From positions 42,825 through 106,824 of the forward strand of contig JADFXJ010000001.1 of assembly GCA_015233615.1 (NCBI GenBank): a stretch of 64,000 nucleotides of DNA, read 5' to 3'. The notes below the pieces were generated by a model. The model searched no databases, was not told the DNA's origin, and saw nothing but the letters and a program-made list of their open reading frames with translations. Made by a program: the position numbers and the translations under genes. The DNA comes from Nitrospirota bacterium. Its GTDB lineage: Bacteria; Nitrospirota; Thermodesulfovibrionia; Thermodesulfovibrionales; Magnetobacteriaceae. Position 1 is the stretch's first letter. Every line of letters begins with the position of its first letter. Of the stretch, positions 18,486-26,432 are shown one piece after another.

Positions 18486-18710
18486 ATGAGCGTATATAAG
18501 TTTTCAGTGGTAACCGAAAAGGATATCGAAAGCTATTTTGCTGTCTGTCCCGAGCTTCAAGGGTGCTACACACAGGTTGGTACTTATGAAGAGGTTCAGG
18601 AAAATATCAAAGATGCAATTCGGCTTCACATAGAAGACAGACTGGATAATGGGGAAGAGATTCTACAACCTGAATCAGTAAACCTAACCCTGATGGAAGT
18701 CGCAGTATGA
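18486..18710 (+). CDS. HicB-like antitoxin, orphaned
   Basis: 74 residues with a HicB/UPF0150 fold (YKFSVVTEKDIESYFAVCPE, LQGCYTQVGTYEE) and no DNA-binding C-terminus. AGGAGGGC precedes the ATG. It overlaps the ATG of the adjacent dead hicA by an ATGA, so this was once a hicB-hicA operon in the antitoxin-first order. The antitoxin frame is still intact although its toxin is broken. Confidence 0.8.
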   Translation: MSVYKFSVVTEKDIESYFAVCPELQGCYTQVGTYEEVQENIKDAIRLHIEDRLDNGEEILQPESVNLTLMEVAV

Positions 18711-18866
18711 GCGAAAACATCCGAGAGTGACTGCTGCTGATACAATCAAAGTATTGGAAAGGGGTTGATTTGTCTTTTTGCGACAAAGCGAAAGCCACAA
18801 GATACACAAAAATAAGGAAGGTTAGAATTGGAACTGAAGATTTAAAGGCTATAAATCGGATTGACA
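18707..18866 (+). pseudogene. Decayed hicA toxin gene
   Basis: After the ATG the frame stops within seven codons, but shifting it gives HPRVTAADTIKVLERG, stop, FVFLRQSESHKIHKNKEG, stop. This closely follows the canonical HicA pattern (PRVTAADTIKVLER-x-GF, RQ-x-GSHK). One frameshift and at least two nonsense changes (the first at the Gly codon of ERxGF) make it inactive. It is the natural partner of the HicB-like gene just upstream. Confidence 0.8.
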
Positions 18867-18892
18867 TAGTTCAGCTAACATATCACAACCTT

Positions 18893-19033
18893 TTATGTAT
18901 CTTGCATGTTCGCAATATTCGTGAGGATGTCATCTATTAAAATATCTTGAACAGTACCTATCATTGTATACCTTAAAGGAATCATTATTAGTTCTTCGTC
19001 GCTGATACTCATATCCGTATAATTTTTCCTCAT
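18893..19033 (-). other. Open frame continuing past the DUF1566 gene's stop
   Basis: Directly after the TAA of the DUF1566 gene, the same frame stays open for about 66 further codons and ends at 18893. It includes the helix-like MRKNYTDMSISDEELIMIPL and IGTVQDILIDDILTNI. Either the DUF1566 protein was once longer and a nonsense mutation now cuts it, or this is a separate 46-residue gene starting at ATG 19033. No ribosome site supports the second reading. Confidence 0.35.
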
Positions 19034-19093
19034 AGAACTTATCAATTGACTAAGTTTTTCTCCCTTTATAATAAGACGTTCATTCTGGTTATT

Positions 19094-20170
19094 TTAAAGA
19101 TTAAATCCTAATAATTTATTAGTGTACCAGTCAATGTTATTACTTTCTAAGGTTAGCTCTAATACTTTGATATATTCCTCGAAGTCATCACAGTTTACAA
19201 ATTCATTTTCTATAAATGAAATGATAGGCTCATTGTAATATGTAAATGCCTTATTATCTTTTAAAATAAAACTTATATACATCCAGAAAGCTTTAAACAT
19301 TTCTAAATCAGATTTAATAGAATTCCTACGACTCTGTATATAGTAGATATCTTCGTGAGACAACAATCCCATAAACTCAGGCGGCTCACCTTCTCCGTTT
19401 GCAACCTTTTGCATATTGTCATTAAACAATTTTATTTTCTTAGTGATATTATTCCAGGATGAGGATGGGTTACTAAATGAATCGATAATTATGTTTCCAA
19501 ATAAACCTTTAAGCAAGTCTTGCATAGAATCTTTCTCCCGTAGTATTTTTATATTCCCATCAAAATAATCCTCATTAGGATGTTTTAACTCTTTTTGCAG
19601 TAACGTGTTTTCTTGTAACTGTATACCACCACGCACTGGCCAGACATAACAATTACCCCGCTTATTATAGCCAGCTACATGACCAAACCACATACCGACA
19701 ATCAAGGCATGAGTTTTGGTAGAAGATGTAGTAGACGACCAATAATAATTTGATCTTGCTTTTATGAACCCTTGTTCGTTTAACCAGAGGTCTAAGAGCC
19801 CCTGTTCATCTTTAAAGGTTTTTGCTTCTAACGTATTTAGGAGGCTTGCAATTTCGTTTATATTTGGTAATCTCCACTCACCAACTTTAGAGCCATCCGA
19901 CAAGTCGCATTTTCCACTTTTAAAGCCATTTACAGCCTCAATAGCGCCGTACCAATCTTCCCAAAGACAATTAGCTTTCTTTAACCATATAAGACCCGTG
20001 AGATTGTCTGTTATAGTACCATTGTTATTATCGATAAATCTTGGGTTCGGCCAGGGGACTCCACATCGTAAATCACCATCCTGACCTGAATTATAACAAG
20101 AAATCAAATTTCCAAACTGATCCCAACATTCTATTTGCCCTGTTTGCTGGAGATTGACAGTGTTATTCAT
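19094..20170 (-). CDS. DUF1566 (Lcl-type) protein with an unknown C-terminal domain
   Basis: 358 residues. Residues about 15-185 form a DUF1566/Lcl domain: TGQIECWDQFGNLISCYNSG, PNPRFIDNNNGTITDNLTGL, WRLPNINEIASLLN, YYWSSTT and YVWPVRGG. Such domains are usually secreted and lectin-like, but here there is no signal peptide. Residues about 190-358 are an unfamiliar, helix-rich, charged region. The gene is strongly AT-rich and isolated between TA relics and a metabolic gene, consistent with acquisition. The frame remains open past the stop codon. Confidence 0.75.
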   Translation of the reverse strand: MNNTVNLQQTGQIECWDQFGNLISCYNSGQDGDLRCGVPWPNPRFIDNNNGTITDNLTGLIWLKKANCLWEDWYGAIEAVNGFKSGKCDLSDGSKVGEWRLPNINEIASLLNTLEAKTFKDEQGLLDLWLNEQGFIKARSNYYWSSTTSSTKTHALIVGMWFGHVAGYNKRGNCYVWPVRGGIQLQENTLLQKELKHPNEDYFDGNIKILREKDSMQDLLKGLFGNIIIDSFSNPSSSWNNITKKIKLFNDNMQKVANGEGEPPEFMGLLSHEDIYYIQSRRNSIKSDLEMFKAFWMYISFILKDNKAFTYYNEPIISFIENEFVNCDDFEEYIKVLELTLESNNIDWYTNKLLGFNL

Positions 20171-20387
20171 AGATTTATTATATTGATTAAAAGAAAAGTC
20201 AAGATATTTTCACAGGAATAATTTTAATTATATTTTAGCTTCATTCCACTTAAAACATAACCCTTTCAGATAACCGTATATGTTACAATTACATATGCCT
20301 AAACTGCTTATAGAATACTTGAGGGATGAAAGACTTCATAAACTGATAATATAGTAATCTAACGACAAGAACGTAAAAGGGGGCTTT
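20171..20387. other. Divergent intergenic region
   Basis: AT-rich DNA between the DUF1566 gene (minus) and the methyltransferase gene (plus). A 19-codon frame (20295-20354, MPKLLIEYLRDERLHKLII) looks like the tail of a lost gene but cannot be assigned. No SAM-type riboswitch is visible, although the next gene belongs to methionine metabolism. Confidence 0.3.
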
Positions 20388-21449
20388 ATGAAGCAAAGCG
20401 AAGCAATACCCGAAAGTGGAGTACCCAAACGCGGCATACTTCAACGACTGAAAGAGGGCATCGTACTTGGTGCCGAGGGATACCTCTTCGAGTTAGAACG
20501 GCGCGGATACTTAAAGGCAGGCCCCTACGTGCCCGAGGTGGTGCTCGATTACCCCGAAGCAGTAAAGGAGCTTCACAGGGAGTTTTTACATGCAGGTTCC
20601 GAGGTAATGGTAGCCTTTACTTACTACGCCCATAGAGACAAGATGCGCGTCATAGGCAGAGAGGCAAACCTGGAGGAGCTTAACAGGCAGGCTTTGAGGC
20701 TCGCTATAGAAGTTGCAAACGAAGCTGCTAATAATGCCGCCCCTGAGGATGCCGCCCTCGTTGCCGGCAACTTGAGTAATACGTGGAAATATGACCCCGA
20801 CGATCACGAAGCCTCCGAAAAGATAGTCGCACCCATGTTTGAGGAGCAGGCCGCGTGGGCAAAGGAAGAAGGCGTGGACTTCATAATAGCCGAAACATTC
20901 AGCCACGTGGGAGAGGCCCTGATTGCACTGAAGGCCATCAAACAAACGGGCCTGCCTTCAATGGTTACATTCATTCCCATCTACGAGCGCTCCCTGGACG
21001 GCCACACCTGGGAGGACGCGTGTAAAATGCTCGAAGATAGCGGCGCAGACATCGTAGGACTGAACTGCGGCAGGGGCCCAAACACCATGAACGGGTTTCT
21101 GAGGTCATTAAGGAAAAAGGCAGGCTCCTACCTGGCCGCTCAACCGGTCGCTTACAGGACTACGGAAAAGCAGCCGTTTTTCCAGGCGCTAAAAGAACCG
21201 GGTTGCAAATGTGCCTTTCCTCTGGCTCTCGACCCATTCACACACACCAGGGATGAGATGGCGAAGTTCGCCATAGAAGCCAGGGAAATAGGCGTAAACT
21301 ATATAGGCATATGTTGCGGTGCCGCTCCTCACCACGTCAGGGCCATGGCCGAAGCACTCGGAAGAATAGTACCGGCAAGCAAGTACTCCAGTGATATGTC
21401 CATGCATCCGGTGATAGGCACCGGTAAGTCTCTTTGCAAAGAAGATTGA
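20388..21449 (+). CDS. Homocysteine S-methyltransferase (BHMT-like)
   Basis: Cytosolic TIM-barrel zinc enzyme of 353 residues that methylates homocysteine to methionine from a donor such as betaine or S-methylmethionine. The N-terminus has the family start VLGAEGYLFELERRGYL. The zinc ligands are in GLNCGRGP and the C-terminal GICCGAAPHH. The ribosome site AAAAGGGGG precedes ATG 20388. The C-terminal tail (HPVIGTGKSLCKED) is longer than in simple HMTs. The methyl donor cannot be decided from sequence. Confidence 0.88.
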   Translation: MKQSEAIPESGVPKRGILQRLKEGIVLGAEGYLFELERRGYLKAGPYVPEVVLDYPEAVKELHREFLHAGSEVMVAFTYYAHRDKMRVIGREANLEELNRQALRLAIEVANEAANNAAPEDAALVAGNLSNTWKYDPDDHEASEKIVAPMFEEQAAWAKEEGVDFIIAETFSHVGEALIALKAIKQTGLPSMVTFIPIYERSLDGHTWEDACKMLEDSGADIVGLNCGRGPNTMNGFLRSLRKKAGSYLAAQPVAYRTTEKQPFFQALKEPGCKCAFPLALDPFTHTRDEMAKFAIEAREIGVNYIGICCGAAPHHVRAMAEALGRIVPASKYSSDMSMHPVIGTGKSLCKED

Positions 21450-21461
21450 GCACAAGTTGAC

Positions 21462-21680
21462 CTAAACATGGCGGTTGATTCCGTTTTCACACAAAGTCTG
21501 CCATGTGGTTCTTCCATACCTGCCGGTTACATCTGCACATGCAATTGTGTCCCTGTTTCGACTCCACGAACTACCAGTAGCACTTATTGTAGCTGTAATA
21601 GAGTCTGCACTTGCAATCTCATCCCTGTCTCGTGACCAATTTATGGAAATCTTCGTATTAAGACACGGCGATAGGTTCAT
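21462..21680 (-). CDS. Competing antisense small ORF (72 aa)
   Basis: ATG 21680 follows AGGAG at a spacing of 8 bases. The product contains two similar units (NWSRDRDEIASAD and SWSRNRDTIACAD), then VTGRYGRTTWQTLCENGI. Between the units a Ser is TCA in one and AGT in the other, which hints at selection on this frame. It overlaps the start of the plus-strand radical-SAM frame by 38 bases, so at most one of the two designs is the real one here. Function unknown. Confidence 0.35.
   Translation of the reverse strand: MNLSPCLNTKISINWSRDRDEIASADSITATISATGSSWSRNRDTIACADVTGRYGRTTWQTLCENGINRHV
21468..21635 (+). CDS. Candidate Cys-rich precursor peptide (55 aa)
   Basis: The frame starts at ATG 21468, 18 bases after the methyltransferase stop, and encodes 55 residues with eight Cys. 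The C-terminal half has repeated motifs (YICTCNCVPVS and CSCNRVCTCNLIPVS). It lies on the same strand just before a radical-SAM/SPASM gene, the usual order for a ribosomally made, modified peptide. Against it: no clear ribosome site, and the opposite strand carries a competing 72-codon frame with a good one. I treat it as a candidate only. Confidence 0.4.
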   Translation: MAVDSVFTQSLPCGSSIPAGYICTCNCVPVSTPRTTSSTYCSCNRVCTCNLIPVS

Positions 21681-22588
21681 TCTTTATTCTCCTGTTAAGA
21701 GGCTTGCCTTCCTTACTAGCGATGCCGTGATAGAAGCGTTACAAACACGCATTTAAAGATCCGTCATTCAGCGAGTTTTTACCTGAAACAAGAGATATCA
21801 TTGCTTTTTTAGATGCGACTGGAATATTTGAGGATGCGTCGCCGCTGACCCCCTCTGTCCCTCTCTCCGAGAAATTTCTTCCGACGACAGCTACTCTGTT
21901 TCTCACTAACAGATGCAATCTAAGATGCGTTTACTGCTATGCATCGGGTGGTGAACGACCACCAATTACGATGCCCCGGGAAATTACGAGAAAAGCTGTC
22001 ACTTCTATCTTACGATCTACATTCCACGGTGGCGGCGAACCGACGCTTGCATGGAATATCATGAAACGAACTGTCGATTATTTCCGCGAATCAGCCATGA
22101 TAAGGGGTTTGACACCTTTGGTACATACTGCAACTAACGGCGTAATCCCTCAAGATAATCTCAATTGGATAATCGAGAACCTGACTTGTGCGAACATTTC
22201 TTTAGATGGACTTCCTGAAATTCAAAACGTCCAGCGTCCGACTGCCACAGGCGGCCCCAGCTTTGATGCAGTAAAGGCGACGATGTGTGCTATGGATGCT
22301 AAAAAGTTCAGTTACGGTGTGCGTGCAACGGTAACAAAGCAAAGCGTCACAGAAATGGGTAAATTTACATCTTATCTTGCTGACAATTTTTCTTGCCTGC
22401 AAAATCGAACAGTGGCCAAAATTGACTACTGTCAAAATTGCTTCTGTAAATATCATTGTGCCGGAGATTGCCTTACGCGAGCGACAGACGGGGTGCATTT
22501 GACAAATATCCTGGATACTGCTCGCTGCAGGATTAATCAAGACCTCACCCAGGATCAGATAATACAGAATCTTACCGATGTGTCTTAG
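21643..22588 (+). pseudogene. Radical-SAM/SPASM peptide-maturase gene, frameshifted and shortened
   Basis: The N-terminus MEIFVLRHGDRFILYSPVKR, LAFLTSDAV fits the family but stops at 21756. A one-base frame change near 21750 restores the protein: FKDPSFSEFLPETRDIIAFL, then the cluster motif TNRCNLRCVYCYA, FHGGGEPTLAW, ATNG and SLDG. After DNFSCLQ the sequence jumps directly to the last SPASM ligands (YCQNCFCKYHCAGDC), so roughly 100 residues, including the first SPASM cysteines, seem to be deleted. Probably inactive unless the assembly is wrong. Confidence 0.7.
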
Positions 22589-22590
22589 AA

Positions 22591-22686
22591 ATGTGTAAGG
22601 GTTGCCAAATTACTGACGTAAACGAAAATGGCACAATTTGCTACACACCAATCGCTCAACCCGACAATCGGGTTATAGGGCTTTGA
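22591..22686 (+). CDS. Short Cys-containing ORF after the radical-SAM gene (31 aa)
   Basis: ATG 22591 begins 2 bases after the radical-SAM stop: MCKGCQITDVNENGTICYTP, IAQPDNRVIGL. It has three Cys and no strong ribosome site. It may be a second small peptide of the decayed locus or the remains of another gene. I cannot assign it. Confidence 0.3.
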   Translation: MCKGCQITDVNENGTICYTPIAQPDNRVIGL

Positions 22687-22713
22687 CAACCATCGGAACG
22701 AAGTGGCTACTTT

Positions 22714-23925
22714 TCAGTGGTGACTATTTAGAAACTCCCTGATGGTATGAATGACGTACTTGCACTCCTCTATGCCAAGGTCCTGGTGCACACCGATATG
22801 CAGACCGTTTTTACCTATGTATTCCGCTACGGGGAAACTGCCCGGCTCATATCCCAGGAAAGCAAAACCGACACACTGGGTTGGCATCGAGGAGAAAAGG
22901 TCTCTTGTATCTATCCCGTTTTCTTCAAGGTGGCCGACAAACTCGTTGCGGGTAAACCCTGCACCCTGTTTGATGATAACAGGCAGAGCATGGGGGCCGA
23001 TTTCTTCGTAGCTTTCCTTCCTGAAAGTGGTTAAATAGGAACCAAACCGTTGGAATTCCTCAAGCAGGTAGTACAGGTTAGCTCTTCTCTTTTTAAGGAT
23101 GTCATGGTATATTTCAAGGGCTCCGAGACCTACGGCCGCTTCCATCTCGTTCATCTTTGACGAAAACCCTATCCGCTCGAAAATAAACCTGATGTCTCCT
23201 TTGTCCTCATACTGGAATCGTTTGCTACAATGAGCCGAGGCGGTGTTTAAGACGCAGCTCTCGCATTTACATGCCCTGCCGTGGCTTCTCAGGGAACGGA
23301 GAATCTCGGCAAAGTCGGGATTATCGGTGGTCACTATGCCGCCCTCCACGGTTGTTATTATATGGGCAACGTAAAGGCTGTATGCCGCCATATGGCCAAG
23401 TATGCCTACGTTGCGTCCCTTGTATACGGCTCCGTGGGCTTCTGCGGCATCTTCGATTACATACAAGCCGTGTTTTTTGGCGATAGCGTTTATCGTGTCC
23501 ATCTCGGCCGGTTTGCCCATCAGGTGTACCGGCATGATAGCCCTGGTTTTTGGAGTGATTGCCGCTTCGATTTTCGACGGGTCTATGTTGAGCGTATCAA
23601 GCTCCACGTCAACGAACACAGGTATAAATCCGGCCTGGAGAACTGCATTGCCGGTTGCTACGAAAGACAATGCAGGCACTATTATCTCGTCGCCCCGCCC
23701 GGCACCGTAGTCGTAGAGTACGGCAAGGGCAAGTGCGTCGGCGTCCGTACCATTTGCTAAGGCGACCGCCTCTTTTGTACCCACAAGGGAGGCGAACTGT
23801 TTTTCGAAATCGCGCACGTATTTACCGCTGGAAAGACGCTTCCTATCGAGAGCGTCCATGATGAGCTGTTTGGCCTTTTCGGTAACGGCCATGGTGCCAA
23901 AGGGTATTTTAAATTTTCCTGCCAA
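22714..23925 (-). CDS. RfbH/DdhC-like PMP-dependent sugar 3-dehydratase
   Basis: 403 residues, a DegT/DnrJ/EryC1-fold protein. The position of the catalytic PLP-binding Lys holds His188 (YVAHIITTVEGG), as in the 3-dehydratases DdhC (E1) and ColD rather than in aminotransferases. Cys219, Cys221, Cys224 and Cys233 (GRACKCESC to HCSKRF) match the [2Fe-2S] region of CDP-4-keto-6-deoxyglucose 3-dehydratase. It probably removes the 3-OH of a nucleotide 4-keto sugar, here perhaps a GDP-heptose derivative given its neighbours. The reductase partner (DdhD-like) is not in the window. It is the last gene of the minus-strand glycan cluster. Confidence 0.88.
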   Translation of the reverse strand: MAGKFKIPFGTMAVTEKAKQLIMDALDRKRLSSGKYVRDFEKQFASLVGTKEAVALANGTDADALALAVLYDYGAGRGDEIIVPALSFVATGNAVLQAGFIPVFVDVELDTLNIDPSKIEAAITPKTRAIMPVHLMGKPAEMDTINAIAKKHGLYVIEDAAEAHGAVYKGRNVGILGHMAAYSLYVAHIITTVEGGIVTTDNPDFAEILRSLRSHGRACKCESCVLNTASAHCSKRFQYEDKGDIRFIFERIGFSSKMNEMEAAVGLGALEIYHDILKKRRANLYYLLEEFQRFGSYLTTFRKESYEEIGPHALPVIIKQGAGFTRNEFVGHLEENGIDTRDLFSSMPTQCVGFAFLGYEPGSFPVAEYIGKNGLHIGVHQDLGIEECKYVIHTIREFLNSHH

Positions 23926-23943
23926 GTATACCTCCTCGTATTT

Positions 23944-24777
23944 TTATCGCTTCAGGATTTCTTTTGCTTGCTCAAGTCGTTCGGGCGTGCCTATGTCAAT
24001 AAAATCACCGGCGCCGAAATAACCGTAGAATTCTCTCCCTATAAGGGAAGGAAACAGGTTGTATTCAAGGGAATATTCCACTGACGGGATGATGGCGTCG
24101 AGCACGCTTCTGTTAAACAGGTATATCCCCCCATTTATCAACCCGCTCTTTCGGGCACCCTTTTCTATAAAGGACTTTATTCTGTTTTCAGCGTCCACTT
24201 CGACTGTTCCAAAGTCACTAACATCGGGTTGCGTCTTCAGAGCTATGGTTGCCTCTGCCCCATTTTGGAAGTGAAACCGGAGAAACTCATTAAAATCGAT
24301 TGCGAAAAAAGAGTCTCCGTTCATAACGACAAATGGATCGTGCGTTATATATGATTCTGCGTTCTTTACGGCACCGCCGGTTCCCAGAGGGATATTTTCA
24401 CCGACGCATAGAATTTCTACGGATCCATGTCCTATGGACTTCGGTTCTACGAGCTTTGATTCTACGGACTTCAGCTTGTTCGCATTGGGCCTGTTCGTAT
24501 TCGGATTGTTTATATCCGGCCTGTTTGTATAATAATCCACGATTTTCTCTTTCATGTAACCGGCGCATAGGACAAATCGCCTGAAACCAAACCCCGAAAC
24601 GTAGTCTATCAAGAGATCAAGGAAGGTATGTTGTCCAAAACTTGCCATAGGCTTTGGCCTGTCGCTCACAACGGATTGCAGCCGCTTTCCCATCCCGCCG
24701 CACAGGATAAGAACGTCTACGCTTCCTGCGCCTGGAATGCCTGTGCTTCCTGCGCTATTGGCAGACATCATCCACAC
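23944..24777 (-). CDS. hddC: Sugar-1-phosphate nucleotidyltransferase (HddC-like)
   Basis: 277 residues. The nucleotidyltransferase signature is LILCGGMGKRLQSVVSDRPK, and the metal-site motif is VVMNGDSFF. Beside hddA and gmhA the likely role is D-glycero-D-manno-heptose-1-phosphate guanylyltransferase. Residues about 88-117 are an inserted low-complexity loop (NRPDINNPNTNRPNANK) encoded by imperfect DNA repeats and absent from ordinary family members. The start overlaps the hddA stop by 23 bases, and the first 19 residues are repeat-like, so the true start may be a little downstream. Confidence 0.82.
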   Translation of the reverse strand: MWMMSANSAGSTGIPGAGSVDVLILCGGMGKRLQSVVSDRPKPMASFGQHTFLDLLIDYVSGFGFRRFVLCAGYMKEKIVDYYTNRPDINNPNTNRPNANKLKSVESKLVEPKSIGHGSVEILCVGENIPLGTGGAVKNAESYITHDPFVVMNGDSFFAIDFNEFLRFHFQNGAEATIALKTQPDVSDFGTVEVDAENRIKSFIEKGARKSGLINGGIYLFNRSVLDAIIPSVEYSLEYNLFPSLIGREFYGYFGAGDFIDIGTPERLEQAKEILKR

Positions 24778-25774
24778 AATAGGAAAGATTTGGCTGATAT
24801 ACCACTATCTGGCTGCCCGAATTATCGAACCTAAACGGCACTTGAAGGAGCTTTTTCAGGCGCTGCCTGACCTCCGGCTGGTCTTGCGGCTTTACGAACA
24901 AAATGATGAAGCCACCGCCGCCGGCTCCGATCAGTTTCCCTCCTATTGCACCTCCCCGGCGTGCCTCCTCATAGATTTCGTCCACGTAGGGAGTGGTTAT
25001 CTTATCAGTCAGGTTTCTTTTTATCATCCATGACTCGTGGAGTAGTTTTCCAAACTCGACTATATCCCGCTCCGCTCTGCCGAGGATTGACAAACCCTCT
25101 GCCACCATTTGGTACATAGTATTTATCTCGGTTTTCTTCTCAGCCGTCTTCTTTATTTGCTCACCGGCTATCTCCGAGGCATACCTGGAAAAACCGGTAA
25201 AATACAACATGATATGCTTCTGAAAACTCCGGAGTTTATCCGCCGGCATAATTATGGGTGAAACCGTGATAGAACCATTCTGGTGAAATGATATCTTGTT
25301 GAAGCCTCCATAGGCGGCTGCCGTTTGGTCTTGCGATCCAACGTTTTCCTTTATCATTTCCTGCTCTACGTACAGGGCATCCTTCGTAAGCCGTTGCCTG
25401 GTAACCATTTCTCCTCTGAGTGCATAGAGGCACTTGAGAAGGCCAACCGTAAAGGAAGAACTGGAGCCGAGTCCCGTACGGGCCGGCAAATCGCCGTCAT
25501 GGTGTATTTCCAGGCCCTGTGTGATTTTCATAAAGTTAAACGCTTCCCTTACTGCTGGATGTTTTATTTCACTGATGTCAATAACCTCTTCGGATTTCGA
25601 GTACACGATTCTGTGTTTGTGCTCAAAAAAAGGAGGCAGGTACCTGCAACTTATGTAACAGTATTTGTCTATGGTCGTGGAGATAACCGCGCCTCCATGC
25701 TCACGATACCAAACGGGATAGTCCGTACCCCCGCCAAAGAATGAAATGCGATATGGCGTTCTGCTAAGAATCAC
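24755..25774 (-). CDS. hddA: GHMP kinase, heptose-7-phosphate kinase (HddA-like)
   Basis: 339 residues of the GHMP kinase fold. It starts ILSRTPYRISFFGGGTDYP, has the ATP loop ARTGLGSSSSFTVGLL and the C-terminal GAGGGGFIILFV. Between gmhA and hddC it should phosphorylate D-glycero-D-manno-heptose-7-phosphate to the 1,7-bisphosphate. The bisphosphate phosphatase GmhB is not in the window. Confidence 0.88.
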   Translation of the reverse strand: MILSRTPYRISFFGGGTDYPVWYREHGGAVISTTIDKYCYISCRYLPPFFEHKHRIVYSKSEEVIDISEIKHPAVREAFNFMKITQGLEIHHDGDLPARTGLGSSSSFTVGLLKCLYALRGEMVTRQRLTKDALYVEQEMIKENVGSQDQTAAAYGGFNKISFHQNGSITVSPIIMPADKLRSFQKHIMLYFTGFSRYASEIAGEQIKKTAEKKTEINTMYQMVAEGLSILGRAERDIVEFGKLLHESWMIKRNLTDKITTPYVDEIYEEARRGGAIGGKLIGAGGGGFIILFVKPQDQPEVRQRLKKLLQVPFRFDNSGSQIVVYQPNLSYCVDDVCQ

Positions 25775-25808
25775 AACTATTACCTCCGAATAAATTTCCT
25801 ATCCGTGT

Positions 25809-26423
25809 TCATTTTCCAAAAAGTGCTTGTTCCACTATTTCACAGATTATGTGGCCTAATAATATGTGCGCTTCCTGAATTCTTGGAGTGTCGGTGGAAG
25901 GGACTCTTAGCATGTACGTGCAGAGGTTATTCATTTTGCCGCCTGTTTTTCCGGTTAGACCTACCGTTATCAATTGGCGGCTATTGGCAAGTTCCAGAGC
26001 TTTGATAACGTTAGCGGAGTTTCCCGACGTGGATATGCCAACCAGTATATCTCCCGTTCGGCCCATTGCTCTGACGAGCCGTGCGTAGATCTCGTCATAG
26101 GAATAATCGTTTGCTACGGCCGTCACGTAGGACGTGTTGACGTGAAGCGCTTCGGCAAAGAGGGGTGCCCTGTCTATATAAAACTTGCCGGAAAGCTCTG
26201 CCGCTATGTGCTGGGCATCGGCGGCGCTGCCACCGTTGCCGCACAAAAGAACCTTTTTGTCTTCCTTTAGCGCTTTAACCATAGCGAAAGCAATCTGCCC
26301 TATTGTTTCTATCATCACCTCGTCTTCAAGAATCTTCGTCTTGACTTCTATTGACGATAAGATCGGCTTTTTTATGGCATCTGACGATAAGATAACCTTT
26401 TTTATGACATCATCGTTATACAC
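25809..26423 (-). CDS. gmhA: Sedoheptulose-7-phosphate isomerase
   Basis: 204 residues, SIS fold (LLCGNGGSAADAQHIAAELS, GISTSGNSANVIKAL). It converts sedoheptulose-7-phosphate to D-glycero-D-manno-heptose-7-phosphate, the first step of heptose synthesis. The N-terminal helix contains a duplicated unit (IKKVILSS, IKKPILSS) encoded by a tandem DNA repeat of about 30 bases. It sits 34 bases from hddA in the same operon. Confidence 0.9.
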   Translation of the reverse strand: MYNDDVIKKVILSSDAIKKPILSSIEVKTKILEDEVMIETIGQIAFAMVKALKEDKKVLLCGNGGSAADAQHIAAELSGKFYIDRAPLFAEALHVNTSYVTAVANDYSYDEIYARLVRAMGRTGDILVGISTSGNSANVIKALELANSRQLITVGLTGKTGGKMNNLCTYMLRVPSTDTPRIQEAHILLGHIICEIVEQALFGK

Positions 26424-26432
26424 TCTTGCCCC

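Noticed and set aside
19094-20170. DUF1566 gene as the target of a diversity-generating retroelement
   Set aside because: No reverse transcriptase, template repeat or adenine-variable pattern was seen in the window.
22714-23925. Ordinary sugar aminotransferase
   Set aside because: The catalytic Lys position is His and the Fe-S cysteines are present, which fits a 3-dehydratase instead.
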